Source: Pelecanus crispus
Taxonomy: Eukaryota > Chordata > Aves > Pelecaniformes > Pelecanidae
Direction: 5' to 3'
Length of the DNA: 64,000 nucleotides
NCBI RefSeq assembly: GCF_030463565.1
Contig: NC_134662.1
Span: forward strand, 682,001 to 746,000
The number at the start of each line of letters is the position of its first letter. The stretch's first letter is position 1. Under the pieces are notes generated by a model. The model had not been told where the DNA came from. It made no database searches and saw only the letters and a program-made list of their open reading frames with translations. This document shows positions 24,458 through 39,400 of this stretch, piece after piece. Position numbers and translations under genes: made by a program.

Positions 24458-27400
24458 GTAAGTTATTTAGTACTGTTTGGGGATTTTTAGGGATAATGCT
24501 GACAGTTTGCATCCAAAAGCTGGCTTTATTGTCTGTGCCAATGTACAACTGAAGAGTTCCACAGAAACTCCAGGTCATAAAGTCTGCTGAGGTACATTTT
24601 TCAGCTCTTTCTTTCCATCCCTGTGTACTGACTAAAGAAGTGTGTCGAATATAGAACACAAACCCTACCTTTAAGGTCAATTATAAGCAATGTGACTTCC
24701 TACACGTAAAACAGGTAGGCCCTACACGAGGTTTATGCTTGTGTTTTAGAAGGCAGACGTACTGTTTTGTGTTCTTTTGCACATTACTTGCTGTTTCTGG
24801 GTTGAGTGCAGCAAAAATCATGTTTAGACTACCCAAATACAGTTAAGTCTCCTTTATCTTGGGTAATGGAGATCTGGGGTGTCGCACCTGACAGACAAGC
24901 CTGAATAAGATGCATTAGATTGGGCTGAGTCATCTGACCTCAGATTCAGCACTGCATAGCCACACGAACATGTGCATTTCACTGACCACTGCTCTGGGCT
25001 CAGGAGTGTCATTTCCTTGAGAGTACCATGTAGAGACATTTGTAGCTGATTCTTTCTGGTCAGGGCCATTTGAGTGTGTTGCATACTACTCTTCAGCACA
25101 GAAAATTTGGGGGATATGGCAAAGGCACAGCTAGAAATCCTGCAGGTTTCATTGAGTTTCATAAAGGTCCTGAGCTAGTGCTGTTGCAGTTTAGTCAATA
25201 GTTAGTGTGATCTGCAACACAACATGATTTGCTGGTGGATACTGATATTTACCATAGTGTCAACCATTGTCAAGACTGCAGAGTAAGTCCCCTTTCATGA
25301 TTTTCAATATTCTTCAAAGTGGTCTTCACTGGATTGAAAAATCCTTATTCCTAGTAGCTGATGGAAGAGGTAATCTTTTGAAATAGTTTAGTCAAATCTA
25401 CAGGGTTTTTAAGCTTAGAAAGAGGGAAAAAAGACAATTAAAATGTTCTTGTCATCGTCATCTTTTTTAAAAAAGTGGCTGCACAAGAAAATGGAAGCAG
25501 ACCTCTGTAGGCTAGAAATATGTTTCTTCTCCAGGTTCTCTGTGATACAAGGACAGCTTGGAAAAGTTTATAGAAGTTGAAATGATTCAGAGCTCCGCTG
25601 TGAGAATGTTTTTAATTACCACCCCCCCTCCAAATTATAGCCAGTATTTTTAGGTAAACACAAATGTGTGAATGATTCTTTAAATAATCATTTTATGATG
25701 ATACAGAATTGGAATCCAGATCTCTTCTTTGTAAACAATATGTTTATTGTGCATTCCATAAATTCCATGGATTTTATCCTGCACTTTCCTGGAGACATAG
25801 GTGTCTCTGTTACCTCCACTGATGCGGGAACCAAGGTGCTATAGGTAACCATTAAAAGACAAGTGACTCACATTTCTTCCTTGCTGATCTGCAAGACTTG
25901 GCTGGATACAGTACTCCTTTCAGGTAGGCACCGTCAGTTGGTGACTTGGCCACATTTGCAATGTGAAGCTGGAGATTAGCTCCCATGTCCTGCATTGACT
26001 GGGACTGCCTGGTTCTAGGCTCCCCAGTACAAGACATGAACAGGAAGAAGAAGCCAAACTCTTTTCAGTGGTGCCCAGTGACAGGACAAGAGGCAATGGG
26101 CACAAATGGAAATGCATGGTACTCCATCCAAACATAAGAAAACTCTTTTTTACTGTGAGGGTGGTCAAACATTGGAACAGGTTCCCCAGAGAGGGAGTGG
26201 AGTCTCCACCTGTGGAGGTACTTGAAACCCAGCTGGACACAGCCCTCCATAGCCTGTGTAGCTGACCCTGCTTGAGCAGCAGAGGTGGGCTGGATGATCT
26301 CCAGAGGTGCCTTTCGGCATCGATTCTGTGCTTCTGTGACTCTGTCCCTTTATTCCCTTTCCTCTTGCCACACCACTCCTAGTCAGTCTAAATACCTTTT
26401 CCATCTGCTTTAGGATGCCAATGGCCAGGTAAAAAGACTTTTTTCTTTCCCATCCAAGCACTGCCTCAGTTGGGAGAATTTCCACAGGCCTGGTCCTACT
26501 CATTAATTTTAAAGCTGTTTTGATTCACAAACTTCATTAAATAAAAGCTTCTTGTCACACCCTTAAAAAAAGATAACATCACAAGCCCATTTTACAGGTC
26601 CAGGAAACCTATAATCATACCACTATCTTACCTATGCCAATTACAAGCCAGTGTTCTGAGCTTTATTCTTGTTTGTCTAACTCTCTGCAGTCATTTATTT
26701 CAGCATGACATTTTCTCATACTCATTCAGTACTGTTTCATGTTCAGTTCATCCTGGAGAAGAAAGCTTCCCCTAGTGAATGGGAGGTATAAATCAAGTCC
26801 TCTGTTGCTCTGTTACCTTGTATGTACAGTAGCACTAGCCCTGTTTAAAATAATTTGCACAAAGTTTGAGAATTGCAGACTGAAAGGATGTGTGTGTTCT
26901 CATTCTCCGTGTAGATGGCCTTGACTTTGTAGCTTTGTACATCTCGTCTGTGGGTCAAAATGAGTGTATGTAATGAGTATACAAGTTTGGGTTTGGTGGC
27001 TTTAGCTTGGCCTCTGGCAATTTATTCTCCCCTCACCTATTACTTGCAAGTGTGCATCAGGTGCAAAGCGTCTTTTTTCTGTAGATATGCTCTGTGTTCC
27101 TGGTGGTGCCTGCCCTGGGATTTCAGAAATGCTGTAATGTGTTCATGTCATTTATCTGTGTCAGAACTCCAGGAAAATACTAAGAGGCAGGAGAAGCCCA
27201 CAGGATTTTCTGCAATCCCTCATTCAGCAACTGCATCAGCCACTGTGCTTGGCTGATGGTTCCATCTTCTTGGTTTGGGGATTAAACCTAGGAAAGACCC
27301 CGCTTCCTCGAGCATGGATTTTCCTCTCCTTGGCACCTTCTGGCTGATCTGGGAAAAAATGAGACAGTGACATCCTTTTAACAACCAGTTATTCTGTGGA

Positions 27401-30400
27401 TTAGGTGGCGGCTGTGGGAAGAGGACATGCAGTAGCTGGGTGGGGCCTGGGAGAGCTGAGGAAGTTGTGGGTGCAGCCCTCCGGGAGAAGAAACAGCTCA
27501 CACTTTGGTGAAGCAACTCTTCTGTGAGCCAGTTTGCTCTGGGGAAAGTGGGAAAACGGGGCATTCGGTGCTGGAGAGCAGAAAGCTTGTTACCGCTGCA
27601 GTGCTCCTAGTCTTTGCCACAATACTGAAGCAGGTGCTGGGGGAGGTAGGTAATGATGTCCTGACAAAAGAGAGGACCTAGAAGTTGGGAACCTCTCCCC
27701 TTCCTGTGATGTTTCCAGATTGTGCTTGCGAGTAGGAGATATGTCCTGCACCCATAACTTGGAGCCTGATTTTAAGCACCTGTGTACCTTAGCAGAACTT
27801 TTCTCTTGACATATGCCTGAAAGCAGGATGTCGGCTTCTCTTCTAGTGTTCTAATGTTTGAGACCCTTTTCTGTAAAAATCAAATTCTTGGAGTGCTATG
27901 ATTGTGAAGGAATCACAGCTTCTGTTGCAAAGTGTTTCTTGCCTGTGTGGCTGGGAAAATGTGGAAACTGAAGTAAAGCAGAAAGTTGAAAACCAGAATT
28001 TACATCCAATTTAATTGTCTGATTTTGGACTTGACCAGTGATTTTTGGATGTTGGGGAACTGAAGCCAATGTCAGTGAATTTGAATCCAAATAGTTCCCA
28101 AATTGCATTAGAGGAGGATTTTAGTCAGAAAGATTAGGTCTCTTCTTAGGAGAGTTGTGAGAGTACGTGAGCCATGTGTTGTACATTAAAAGAAAGGGAT
28201 ACTGTTGATCAGCAGGGAACAGATACTTCAACTCAGAACCAGAAGACCGGAGAGGACACCCTTTTCAAGTATTTTATTTTGAAATGTATCTTTCTGAAAT
28301 TAATTTTGCACAGAGACTTCTGTTGTTTGTTAATAATCAGGAAGGATCTGAAAACAACTTCCAGTTAAGTCCTGTAGGCGGGTTTTGTGTGCAAAGATGT
28401 GGGACACGTAGTATTTAATGAAAAATGTGAACTGATTTGACTCAGTTTGGACAGTAGCACTGTAGTGGCTTAAGATCTTGTATCAAACAGAACGGTCAGT
28501 TCAACTTCAATGTGAAGCATTCTCCTGTAATAATACCAAGAGAAGGCAGAGATTATTCCAGGAACACAGGGGTGTTTTAGCCCTCTTTAGCCCTCTGCTA
28601 AAGGAAAGCGTGAAGCTAAAAGAGACTGTACAGTTCAAAGAATAGAAGTTCTGGTTGCTGCTGTCACTGGTTCTGCACTTCTTAGTACCCTTATAAATTC
28701 AAAACACTTGTGGGAGAAAAAAAACCCCAACCTCCCCAAAGTTAAATTATTTCTTGTATCTTGTATTATATCTTGTATCTGAAACCTTCTGCAGAACGTG
28801 TGTAACCCACTGTTGCAAGGAGGGGGAGTATCATGCCCCTTCATGATTAATCCATTTAGTTTCAACTTCAGCAGGTTTTGAACAAGACAGTTTGTTCTTT
28901 GGTGATTACTGAATAAAATGCCGTGAACTTTCCCATGTAAACTGTGAAGTGAGAGAAGCTCACTGATGAAGAAGTAGGCTTGAGATGGGAATCATCTCAC
29001 TGACTGTGTCTTGCCTTACCTGGCTGTGGAGAGTGGTACAGTTTGGTCCTCAGACTTTCTCCTTCTGAAGTCTTCCAGAAAGCTGGTAGATTGCCATGAT
29101 GAGACCATCCCTGCAACTGAGATGATGAATCTGTGATGTTGAAATCAGTACAAGCATCATCCTTTTAAGGTTGTGCTTGGAACAAGATTTAACTGAAAAC
29201 TGAGTCAGACCACACATCCAACATGTACAAACATCCCTTAGGAAGAATTTCAGGCCTTGATTTCCCAATGATGTTCATAAAAGTAGGATTGGTCCCATAA
29301 TTCCTGGTTAAACTCAAAACCTCAACAACAAAGTAATTTGACTTTGGTTAATTACAACCTGTCTTCATCAACTGCAACTGGCTTGTTTCTGTTATGGTGA
29401 GATTTTATGCCATGACCATAACAAACCAGCAGGAGAGAGACAGAAGACAGGGATTAAATACAGTTAAGAAATCAGTCAGAATAATTTAAATAGTTTTTCA
29501 ATAAAAAACTTCTTGGCAAGCTGCCTTGACACTTGGCAGAAACATTCTCTTTCCTTTTAATGTGTCGGGAAAATTTGAGAACTTTCAGTTCTCAGTGTGG
29601 ACTGATAAGCTGCAGTAAGGTTCTTCTTCAACAATAGAACTTGTTTACATATTCCTCTTCAGAGGAGCTTGTATTGAATGACTTACCTTTAAAAAAGAAA
29701 GACCAGGCCCACTTAAGGAAATGCTTAATATAAGAACCAAGACCTAGTGCAGATCTTAAGGTAAATGTTTTCTCAATTTTGGTATAGTTACAGGTATCAT
29801 TGAAATACTGTGTCATTGTTCTTAGCACAGGACCTGCTGGTCCATGTCACTGTTAACCCCTTTGATATTAAACAAATCATAAAATATAATTGAAACATTT
29901 CTTAAGAGCAATCAGAGCTAAAAAACAAAATTTCCACTGATGGCTCTATTCCTCTGCCATCCAGCAGTCTGCTGATTCAGCAACGCCAGGGTGCAGCTGA
30001 ATTTCACTGAAACTAATCAATGCTTACACATAGCTTTTGTGATAACTGTGTGTCTTGTTGGAAAGTAGCTAGCAAGCACACTTACCCTTGGGCCTTCTCT
30101 CATGGTAGAAACATATCTTTTTCATTGGTCTTGGTACATCCTTGAATGTTCCTGTAGCCAGTGATACCAAAGGGATTTCCCAGAGATGATGAAAAAGAAC
30201 AACTGATATACAGGCTGGTGGGCTGTGCAAAAGAAAGGTGGAAATCAGCTGTTGAACGAGTGAGCAGAATGTGTAACCATTATGTGTTTTATGCCTTAAT
30301 GTAATAGAAGTTACAATATTCCTTAGGTAGGTGGTCTGTTTATAAAATTGCTTTTGACACCTGTTAATTAAATTAAGAAACAGTTTCTTGAAAAGAAAAC

Positions 30401-33400
30401 TTCCAAAAGACCTTTCTGGAAGGACACTTGATCTAAAATAGTCCCTAAGCACATGCGCGTATGGAGTATAGGTTGTATGGCCACAGGCAACCACACCATA
30501 TAATCACAGTCATAAATATATCCCATACTATTTTTAAGTAAAACACCTGTAAACACCTACATAGTGAAGTAGCTTCCACATCTTTTTTGCTGCCAAGTAA
30601 TAAAAGAAAAAAAAAGAAATCTTGTTCCATGTCTGAATCATAAGGGATAACTGATCAGAGGACTTGCTTGAACAGCATGAAGACTGACCAGGCAGAGCAG
30701 TCTTGGGTCTCAGCACTCAGCTCGTAACCACCCTCAACACCGATTTAGTTGATAACCCAAAACCGTTCAGGAAAGCCATTAACACCTTAAGCAAAAAACT
30801 TTTACTCCAAAAGGCAGAGATAAGGTTTTTCAGAGATTTTGCATGTTAGGTGTTTAGCAACAGCGCTGAAAAGTGCTTCTAGGCAGACAGTCTGTTCTTT
30901 TTTCTAATGAGACTAATTGCATGCCAGTGGCAGCGTGTGAAAGGTAGTGATTCATAAAGAACAACTAATTCTCCAGAAATTCAAGAAGGATGCAGTTAAT
31001 TTGGGCCTTTTTTTTAAACGTTGATTTGCCAAGTTTCCTGTTTGTGCAGTGTCTGTGCAGACCTCACTTCACACCATTGATGAGGCTGTTTCCTACTGCC
31101 AGGGGAGAGACGAGTGGTTGTAGTGGAGGAGTTGAATTGTTGAGTACAGCAATTCTATGCCCAGTTTTGTTACCCGCTGATAACTTTGCAGATTTTTTCT
31201 GTGCGTTGTTTCGCTATGAAAGACTGAAGATGCACAGCTAGCATAAGCATCCATTCCTTGTGACTAGGTTTCTGGTTGCTCTGTCCTTATTTTACAACTG
31301 ATGTTTGACTTGGATTAGGAGAAACAGAGGTAAGTTACTCCAGTAAAAACCAAGTGGCCTCCTGTTTCAGCAGGACATTTCTGCATTAATACCACACATC
31401 TGACAGAGCTTCCCTCTTGATCCTGAGCCAAGTCCTTAGTTCAAGTGGATGCCATGTGTGTCCAGTGTTCTAGATTGAGCAGTGAACAACATTTAGGCCT
31501 TATCATCAGTGTGGTACTCTGCATAAGCTGCAAGCAAGCGGGAGACCAATGATAGGTATCATGGCTGTCTCTGCAAGCCTGGGCCATAATCCTGGACACC
31601 CAAGCACAGTGGATTCAGAAGTTGACAAAGCAGGATATAGCATTTCCCAACCTCATGTAATTTGGGGTATTACAGCACAGAGCTCAGGACAGCAGAATAC
31701 AAGTCCTGCTGTTTCTGCTGTAAGTTTGGGGTTTTTTCTTCTCCGTTTCTATGTCTATCTTATCTGCTTGACATGATACTTGTGCTTAGATTCAAAATGT
31801 GGGAGGCAGCTGTTACGTACTACATCATGTTTTAACAGTGCTGCAATATCAGAAATCACTGTTCTATTTTTGGCTGAATCTTTATCTTTTCTTTTGCAGA
31901 GCCATAGCCCTGCCCCTCAGTAGCAAACTGGGTGTGAGAGACAAGCAGAGACCAAAAGCTCAGCCCAACCCCACACTGGAAACATTCTACAGTACGCGCT
32001 GCAAGAACCCTGAAGAGGTGAGTCCTTTCTTCCTTTGCTTTCCTCTAGATTTAACCCTTGTGTCCTTAGCAAAATAAAATCACATTTGCAATCCTGAAGT
32101 TTGGTAATGCCACTCGTACTTGGAAGCTCAACAAAGCAGCAGGAACCACTAGAGCACTGGCCACCTGACACCAGCCAGCCACAGGACTCATTCTGCAAAT
32201 GCCATCAGCTATCAGTTCTGCTTCTGAACATGTGGAGTAGCAGCTTTCTATAGGTAGCATTGAAAAAATTTAAATCCCAAACTTCTGTGGACAGGAAACT
32301 GTTCTCTCAAAGGAAGTAATGACAACTCCTGTTCCCTTCTGTGTTTGTCTCATACATAGCACAACTGAAACACAGGTGGCTCCCTCTGAACATCAGGAAA
32401 GACTTCCTTGCTGTGAGGGTGACCAAGCACTGGAACAGGTTGCCCAGAGAGGGTGTGGAATCTCCGTCCTTGGAGATACTCAAAAGCTGTCTGGACATGG
32501 TGCTGGGCAACCAACTCTAGGTAGCTCTATTTGAGTGGGAGGGTTGGACCAGATGACCTCCAAAGGTCACTTCCAACCCCAGCCATTCTGTGATTCTGTG
32601 ATGGCTTCTTTTGATATATTAGCAAATTCCTGTCACATCAGCTGCCTTGAACTGACTCCCATGTTGCTAGTCCTTGCAGCTTAACAGGTGTGGGTTGCTT
32701 GATGCTTCTCGTTCTGGGGTGGGTCATTCTGTTGCTGTGCAATCCCTGAGTTTGAGATTGGCCTTTCAGGAAACCAACTAAAGTCTTGGCCATCATCACA
32801 GAGATTGTAAGGAGCATCAGAAAACTGCAGACACAAATGGTGGGTAGTTTTCCCATGAGTGATGAGAAGAGATCTTGAAGAACTTGGCAGGATAATCCAG
32901 AGTTATAATGGCTGCTGCTAAGGGAAAAAGCATTGGCAGGATTGTGAATTGTCAGGCAGTATTAGGATTTAACCTTGTCAGTGAAGTCCCTGGATGTGAC
33001 CACTGTGGTAGGGAAAGGAATCAGATTTTGTTTCAGCTCCTTTTTGCAGGCTTTCTTGGCCTTGAAGCAATAGCTTTTAGCCCTTACCAAGGATGTATGA
33101 CCAGGGTGCTGGGGTTCCAGTCCCGAGGGGTAGTCCTAGCGTGAACACGTTGCTGCCTTGACAAGGCTGTTGCAGCATGGTTCATATTGCAGTGGGGCAT
33201 GTGGAGCCCCAGGACATTCAGTACTGGGTTAAAAGTAAAAGAATGGAGGCTAAAATAAAAATGCAGGCATTCATCTGGGTTGCGCAGCCGGCCTTCTCCC
33301 CAGCAGTGGGAAGTGTTCTCAGGAACACTTGCCAGTATGGTGGTCCTGTCTGTCTGCAAAATCCACACATTTCTCAGTAAAACTACTCCTGTTGCAGAGA

Positions 33401-36400
33401 TCCAACTCAAGGCCCAGCTTTGCAAGCAGGATTTCCCACAGCTCTCCCTGCACCCACATTGCACTGAAGCCAGCACTTTTATCCCAGAGAATCTGTGATA
33501 CCAGAGCATATCGTCACCATGAGACTCCTGACAGCAGTGTGACGTGGAGCAAGAATGGTGCGGCTGGCTGCTGCCTTGCTCTCTCTGTTCACAAGTTACA
33601 CCTCAGCCAGTCTTCTGGCTTCCTCCCTCTCCCATGAACTCTCAGACACCTGCTTATGAGTCAGTTTTTACTTGTCCAATACAAGATGAGATTTTGCAGT
33701 TCTCAGTAGCCTTCTCCTTGGGAGGAATTCCACATTATGGAGCAGATGGAGATTATAAATCAGTGTCTCCATTTGTCTCCACCACAAGAACAGACATCAC
33801 TAAGTAAGCACATCTGAAAATTGGTAATGAACATACTTTTGTACAACATGCTCGGACTATGTAAGTCAGTCTCACATGATACCATTAAGGTAAATGCATT
33901 CCATGAAAAACTATTGCTTTACTTAAAAAATAAGGCTATCCATGGTGACACTTCCAGAAGGAATATAAAACATGACAAACTTCTTTCACGTCACATGTCA
34001 AACTCTTGAGACCCTAAGGACAAGAAGGAAGGTAATTGCAGGATTTCTGTGGGTAATCTATTGAAAAATTATCCCTAACAGGTTTACCACAACGGGAGAA
34101 CATGTGGTAGGAAAATGGTGTTGCCTCTGCTCATTAAGTCAGTCAGGTTGTTGGCTGAACACTGCATCAGAATGCTGAAAGGCACGACAAGATTCGGTGC
34201 AGACCTTTAAAAATTATTTAAGCTGCAGTAAATCTTTCTTGGAGTGACAGATTTAAGGGACTCAGTGTCTGAAGACAGGGTGTGGAAGTGATTCGACAAC
34301 AAACTCCTGTAAGGAGACAAGACAGGATTTTGAAAGTTGAAACTGGAGAAGTTCACCTAAAAAATGTAAAGTTTCAACATTTAGCATTAATAACCAGTTG
34401 CTTACAGGGGGAATGGAAAGATTTTCTACTCTCTGAGGTCTCTACACTAAGAAGGGACAGCTTTCTGAAAGATGCCTTAGCGTGAACAGATTTGGGCTTG
34501 CCAGGAGCCTCCAGCTGGGCTCTGTGGTGGGTCAGATGAGATGCCCATATTGCCCCTTCTGACCTTCGAACCTGGATCTGAACCCTGCTTCCTCACCTGT
34601 TTTCCAGGGTGAGCTGATCAGTTTAGCCAAACAGTGCGAGCTGCCGGTGAGGAAGGTGGAGAGGTGGTTCCGGTGCCGGAGGAACACAGACCGACCCAGC
34701 CTGTCGAAGAAGTTTTGTGAGGCCTGGTGAGCGGGAGCGCAAGCCATGAGTGCCAGGGGCCTTTCACTGGAGCTGAGCTCCACAGGCAGCTCACTGCCTC
34801 CCAGCCTGCCTTCCACCCCTACTCAGGGAGCATACTGGGTCTTCCCTGTCCCACCTGGTTCTTCTGCAACTCTGCTCCTTCTCTGTTACTGAAATGTTCC
34901 TTGCCTTTCCCCTTTATTTTCACTCTGAAGTATCCTTTTACTCCTGTCTCACCTTTATTCCTTATAGGGCCTCTGTTTCTGACTTTGTAAGACTGGTATT
35001 CTGCTTTGAAACACAACTGTACCTGAAAAAATCCCTACTGTTTTGCATCTTGCTGTTTCTTGCTGCTTTGCTGCTGTTCTGGTGCCTCCAAAATAGTCAG
35101 CCTTTCTGTTGCCTTTCCCATGACTTCCCTTTGCCACACTGCAAGCTGATTCCTTCTGCTGCATCTTTTCTGCAACTGTTCTGCACACTGTTGCTCTCAA
35201 AAGTCACAGGCAGGGGGCTAAACTGTATTCTGCTGTCAGTTGACTTCAGCATCCTGAAAGTCAAAAACCAGCACCATTTCATAGTGGCAGAAAAAGAGGC
35301 CTATGTGAAAGTTTGTGTTTTCCAAAGAGCAAAACATTTCTTGCAAACAGCTGTGTGGAAATTCTCCTTATTACGTGGAGGCAAAAAACAAATCTCACGT
35401 CAGCCAGTCTGTGAATGTTAGTCCTAGTTAAGCTTTCCACAGAAAAGGAGGATTCTGCTGAGCTTGGTAACATTTGTCGTACTTGTGAGTGGCTGCTCTG
35501 CTATTTGTATAAGGAAGTAGGTTCTCCCAGGAAAGCCACAGAGGTGAAATAAATCATTAAATACCTGCAGTGCATCTGTCTAGAAGTGTGTATCCATAGG
35601 GTAGGCATCAAGTCTGAGCTAGTCACCTCATGCTCCATTTAGCACTCAACCTCTAATTCAAAACCCCTGCCTAAAAACGCTAATTGAAAAAGAAAAAAGA
35701 AAAAAAAGTTGGTGTATTATTTATTTGTAATATTCCAGATAGTTGCAGTTACAAATCTGTGGATGAGGAGTTGTAAAGCAATCATGCTTAATCTGTTTCC
35801 ATCAAGTTCTCCTGCACTCAGCTGACTTCATATATACATATAATACATATACATATATATATACACATATAATGGTACACATAATAGTAACAGTAAATAG
35901 TAAACAGTAAATACTTTTCTGACTCAACTCACTGAGGATGGTGTCCTTCCACCTGCCCTTTATCACCTCTGTCATTGTAGAAACAATGTCCTTCCGATGC
36001 AGCTTTGTACAGTTTATGTCTGTCTTGGAGCTCCTGGGGGTTTTACTGACAGGTGGAGTTTCTCTCAAAATGTAGTTACTTCTGATTTATCATGGAGGTT
36101 TTTGGAAATTAAAGGACTGCTTTAGGCAGTGTTACTCCTTTGAAGATTTCCCGTGTTTGGTTTATTAAAAACTTGTTTATTCTGTTGGGGTGAAATTCCC
36201 CTCATTCCCTACTATATGTGTGTATATTCAGTGTGACCTGCTGCTGTCCACTGAGCTTGGCAAACAGTTCATATATACTTCTGAGTGGGTTTAATGTGGG
36301 TAAATCATTACAAGCTCCTGACTGAGACCAAACATGACAGTAATTAATTACTTTACATGATAATGAATTTAGCATGCCTAATCTCCAAAAGCCTAGGAGA

Positions 36401-39400
36401 GAGATTGGCATTGCTTGACTTTTACCCATGCATCTGCTAGTGCTGGGAAGGTTTGTAATTATTATCTGAGTGAGTTTAGTCAGCGGGATTCTTGTATTTT
36501 CTGCCATCTCTAAAGCAGAAGTATTGCTCTTTGTGAAGTCTGTTGAATGTGCTAGTGACAGGCAAAGAGCAACTCCTGTTATGATCTGGGCAAACTTTGA
36601 ACATATTAATGTATGTCTTTGCCTTAATAGTGTCATTCTTTCAATGAGTGTGATTGATACGCAGAATTGCAGCTTGGTGGTTAATGAATGGGCTTCTAAC
36701 ATACTTTGTTTTGTTTGTTTGTAGCTGGAGGTTTACATTTTACATCATTTCTTTCTTCACTGGACTTGCAGTCCTGTACGATGTGAGTACACAAGCAGTG
36801 CCACCTGCTGTTCTGCCTAGCCAGTGCCTACAAGAATGGCAGATTTTGTTGTCAAACATGTCCTTTCAGACCTTCTTATAGAGGTTTTCCCACCCTGACA
36901 GTGTGTATCCTCTGCACGGCACACTTAATGAGACCACAAACATATTGGACCATGCTTATTTTAAAAAATCCAGCCCAAAACCAAGAGGTTTCCTCTTCTT
37001 CTGGCAAAGCAGAAGACAATTGGGATGGTGTAAAAATACATTTCTGTGGGGTAGGAGATGGAACGCTTATCTGAGAATGAAGCTGCAGGGCCTGTTTGTG
37101 TGTTGTATCCAATACCTGTTTAAGGTAAAACTCAGGCTTCCTTTGGAGCATGGACTGCAATTTAATAATTTTACTTCTTAATCTTCTTTTCCTTACCCAA
37201 GGTGTGATTGGTTCAGGCTCATGCCTCTTCCTTTTCTCTGATTTGATAAATAACAAGTTCTCTTGATACAAGTTGAACTGCCTCAACAGGCAGAAGAGGT
37301 AATAGAAGCCATGCATATGCTCTCATCACTGAGCTGTGGTCACTAAGCTGGGACTAGGGGCACCAGTCATCCTCTGGCTGTGTTTTAAAGGTTCCCCTGG
37401 CTCTTTTGCTGAATCCAATTCCCTAGGTGAGCTTTGCAAAAGTCATCTACACTGGCACTTTCTGAGTGGTTAAGTAATGGAAAACCTGCAGATCCCAGGA
37501 CAGCAGGCACGAACTGTGCTTGTAACTTCACATTATTGTAACAAGTGAAGAACTTTTGAACTTACACTGACTTTCAAGTCAGAATTTAAGGTACTGTAGG
37601 AGTATGAGGATTACAGGATGAGCTAGCAGAGGAGTGAAGGTATCTAAATCCCAGCTGCAGTGTTTTGTGGATCTGTACATCAAAATAGAAGGTTATTCTT
37701 TGAGGCCAGCTATGAAAGTTTGGTATGGATGACCTGCTTAGCATAGTAAAAGAGCCCTGTGGCAACAGAAGGGGTAAAATCCTGTTGTTCTGCATGCTAT
37801 CTGACTATTCTAGGAATGAAAGATCATGTTCACTTTTTGTGAAAGTCTTTTCTGAATACAGTACACATCTTCCAATTTTCATAAAAAAAGGAGGCATCTG
37901 TCCTAAGGACAGCACCTCTAGATCCTGTAGCAAATAGCATGTTACTCTGTTATCTAAAATTGCATCAAAATGACTACATTAAAAAGGAGGACAAAGAATT
38001 AAAGTGACAGGGCGTATTTGCATGTTTACTTTGTAATCTGAGTAGTATTTTAACATGCATTTGTTTTTGTGAAACACCCATCTTTATTAAAAATCAAATG
38101 TTTAAATTCTGTATTAATAGGTTTAGACTGATGGCTAAAACCTCTGCCCATGAGTCAGTGAAATAGCAGGTAGCAATGCAAAGTTATCTCACAGTAGGCC
38201 ACCAGAAAACAGCTTTATTTGCTGAGAGTAGAGGAATGATGAAATTCAGAGATCTGGGGTTCCTTTCCAGTTTAGGTAACACGGTGTGGCATAGCTGTTT
38301 CAGAGTTTTTGCTTTGTCCTCTCTCATTCTGTATCACACACCTCTCCTGGTTCTGTACCTGTATTTGCTGTAAATCCTACTCCCAACCTCACTCCCAGCC
38401 AGCAGGAGGCTGTGTCTACTCCTAATTACTGCTGTTCTTAAAAAACACTGCTTCCTGCTTCCCTTCTGTATTGCTCATGCACCAGCAGGTGCTCAGTGAG
38501 AGAAGAAATGTTCCCTTCTTGCTCTTAGCTCTGATATCTGGAGCCTTGTAGAACTGGTACAGAAAATTACCCTCACAGATGTGGCATAAAATATGTTCCA
38601 TCACTGTATACTCTGGGACATGCTTGCTCTGATCAAATCTGGGCACAGCGAAGGGTCAGAGCATGCTCTGTGAAGAAATAACTTTTGGGGACTTTAGTTG
38701 CCATGTTTCTATGAAAGTTTCTAAGGTGCCAAGTTCTAAACTACCAATTTGCTATGAAGTGTGAACAAAGTAGGATCTTTTCAGAGGTTCATTACTTAAC
38801 AGACTGCAGCACAATCCTTACCATTAGAGGAGAAACCATGTTCCTGACACACAAGTTTTCAGCCCTCTTATCACGTTTAAGCAGTGTTGTCCAAACCACA
38901 GAGATCCTTAATTAAATAGTTGTAAGGATATTTTAATATATTCAAAACATAACCACTACCACTCCAAACTTGTAGAAGGTTGCAACAAGTTGGTAGAAAC
39001 CTTCCCTGAGCTATTTTATTTGGAACTGGGCTAAAAAGCATGTGACATTTCAGCACAATAGCCACAAATTGGCAATGTTGCAAGCAACTGCAAGCTCTTG
39101 GTGGAAATCTCTTGGCAGCTGAATTCCAGACAGTGTGACCAGCTCTGCCTGTAATAAAACACAACAAAATCTGTAGTAGTAACAAACTAAAGGAGTTAGA
39201 GAGTTGATAAGAGAAGAATTCCTCTGGCATTCTCACATTCATGTTGCATTTTCTTTCCAGAAGCCTTGGCTTTGGGACCATAGAGAGTGCTGGACAGGAT
39301 ATCCACAACAGGTGAGTCATGCAAGAGGGAAAATCACTGTTATAAATCATGTATTGTCTTTTAATGTCTTTTGAAAATCAGGTTATATTAGTGACAAAAG

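Larger units (their letters stand above)
32604..39260. other. CERS4: CERS4 introns 2-4 remainder, non-coding
   Basis: Outside exons 3 and 4, I see only unique DNA and a TA/CA microsatellite near 35,828-35,880. A 175-residue open frame at 34,894-35,421 lies in an intron and lacks any recognisable domain. Confidence 0.5.

Noticed and set aside
34894-35421. 175-residue hydrophobic open frame after CERS4 exon 3
   Set aside because: It lies inside a CERS4 intron, and its hydrophobicity comes from pyrimidine-rich DNA; no family recognised.
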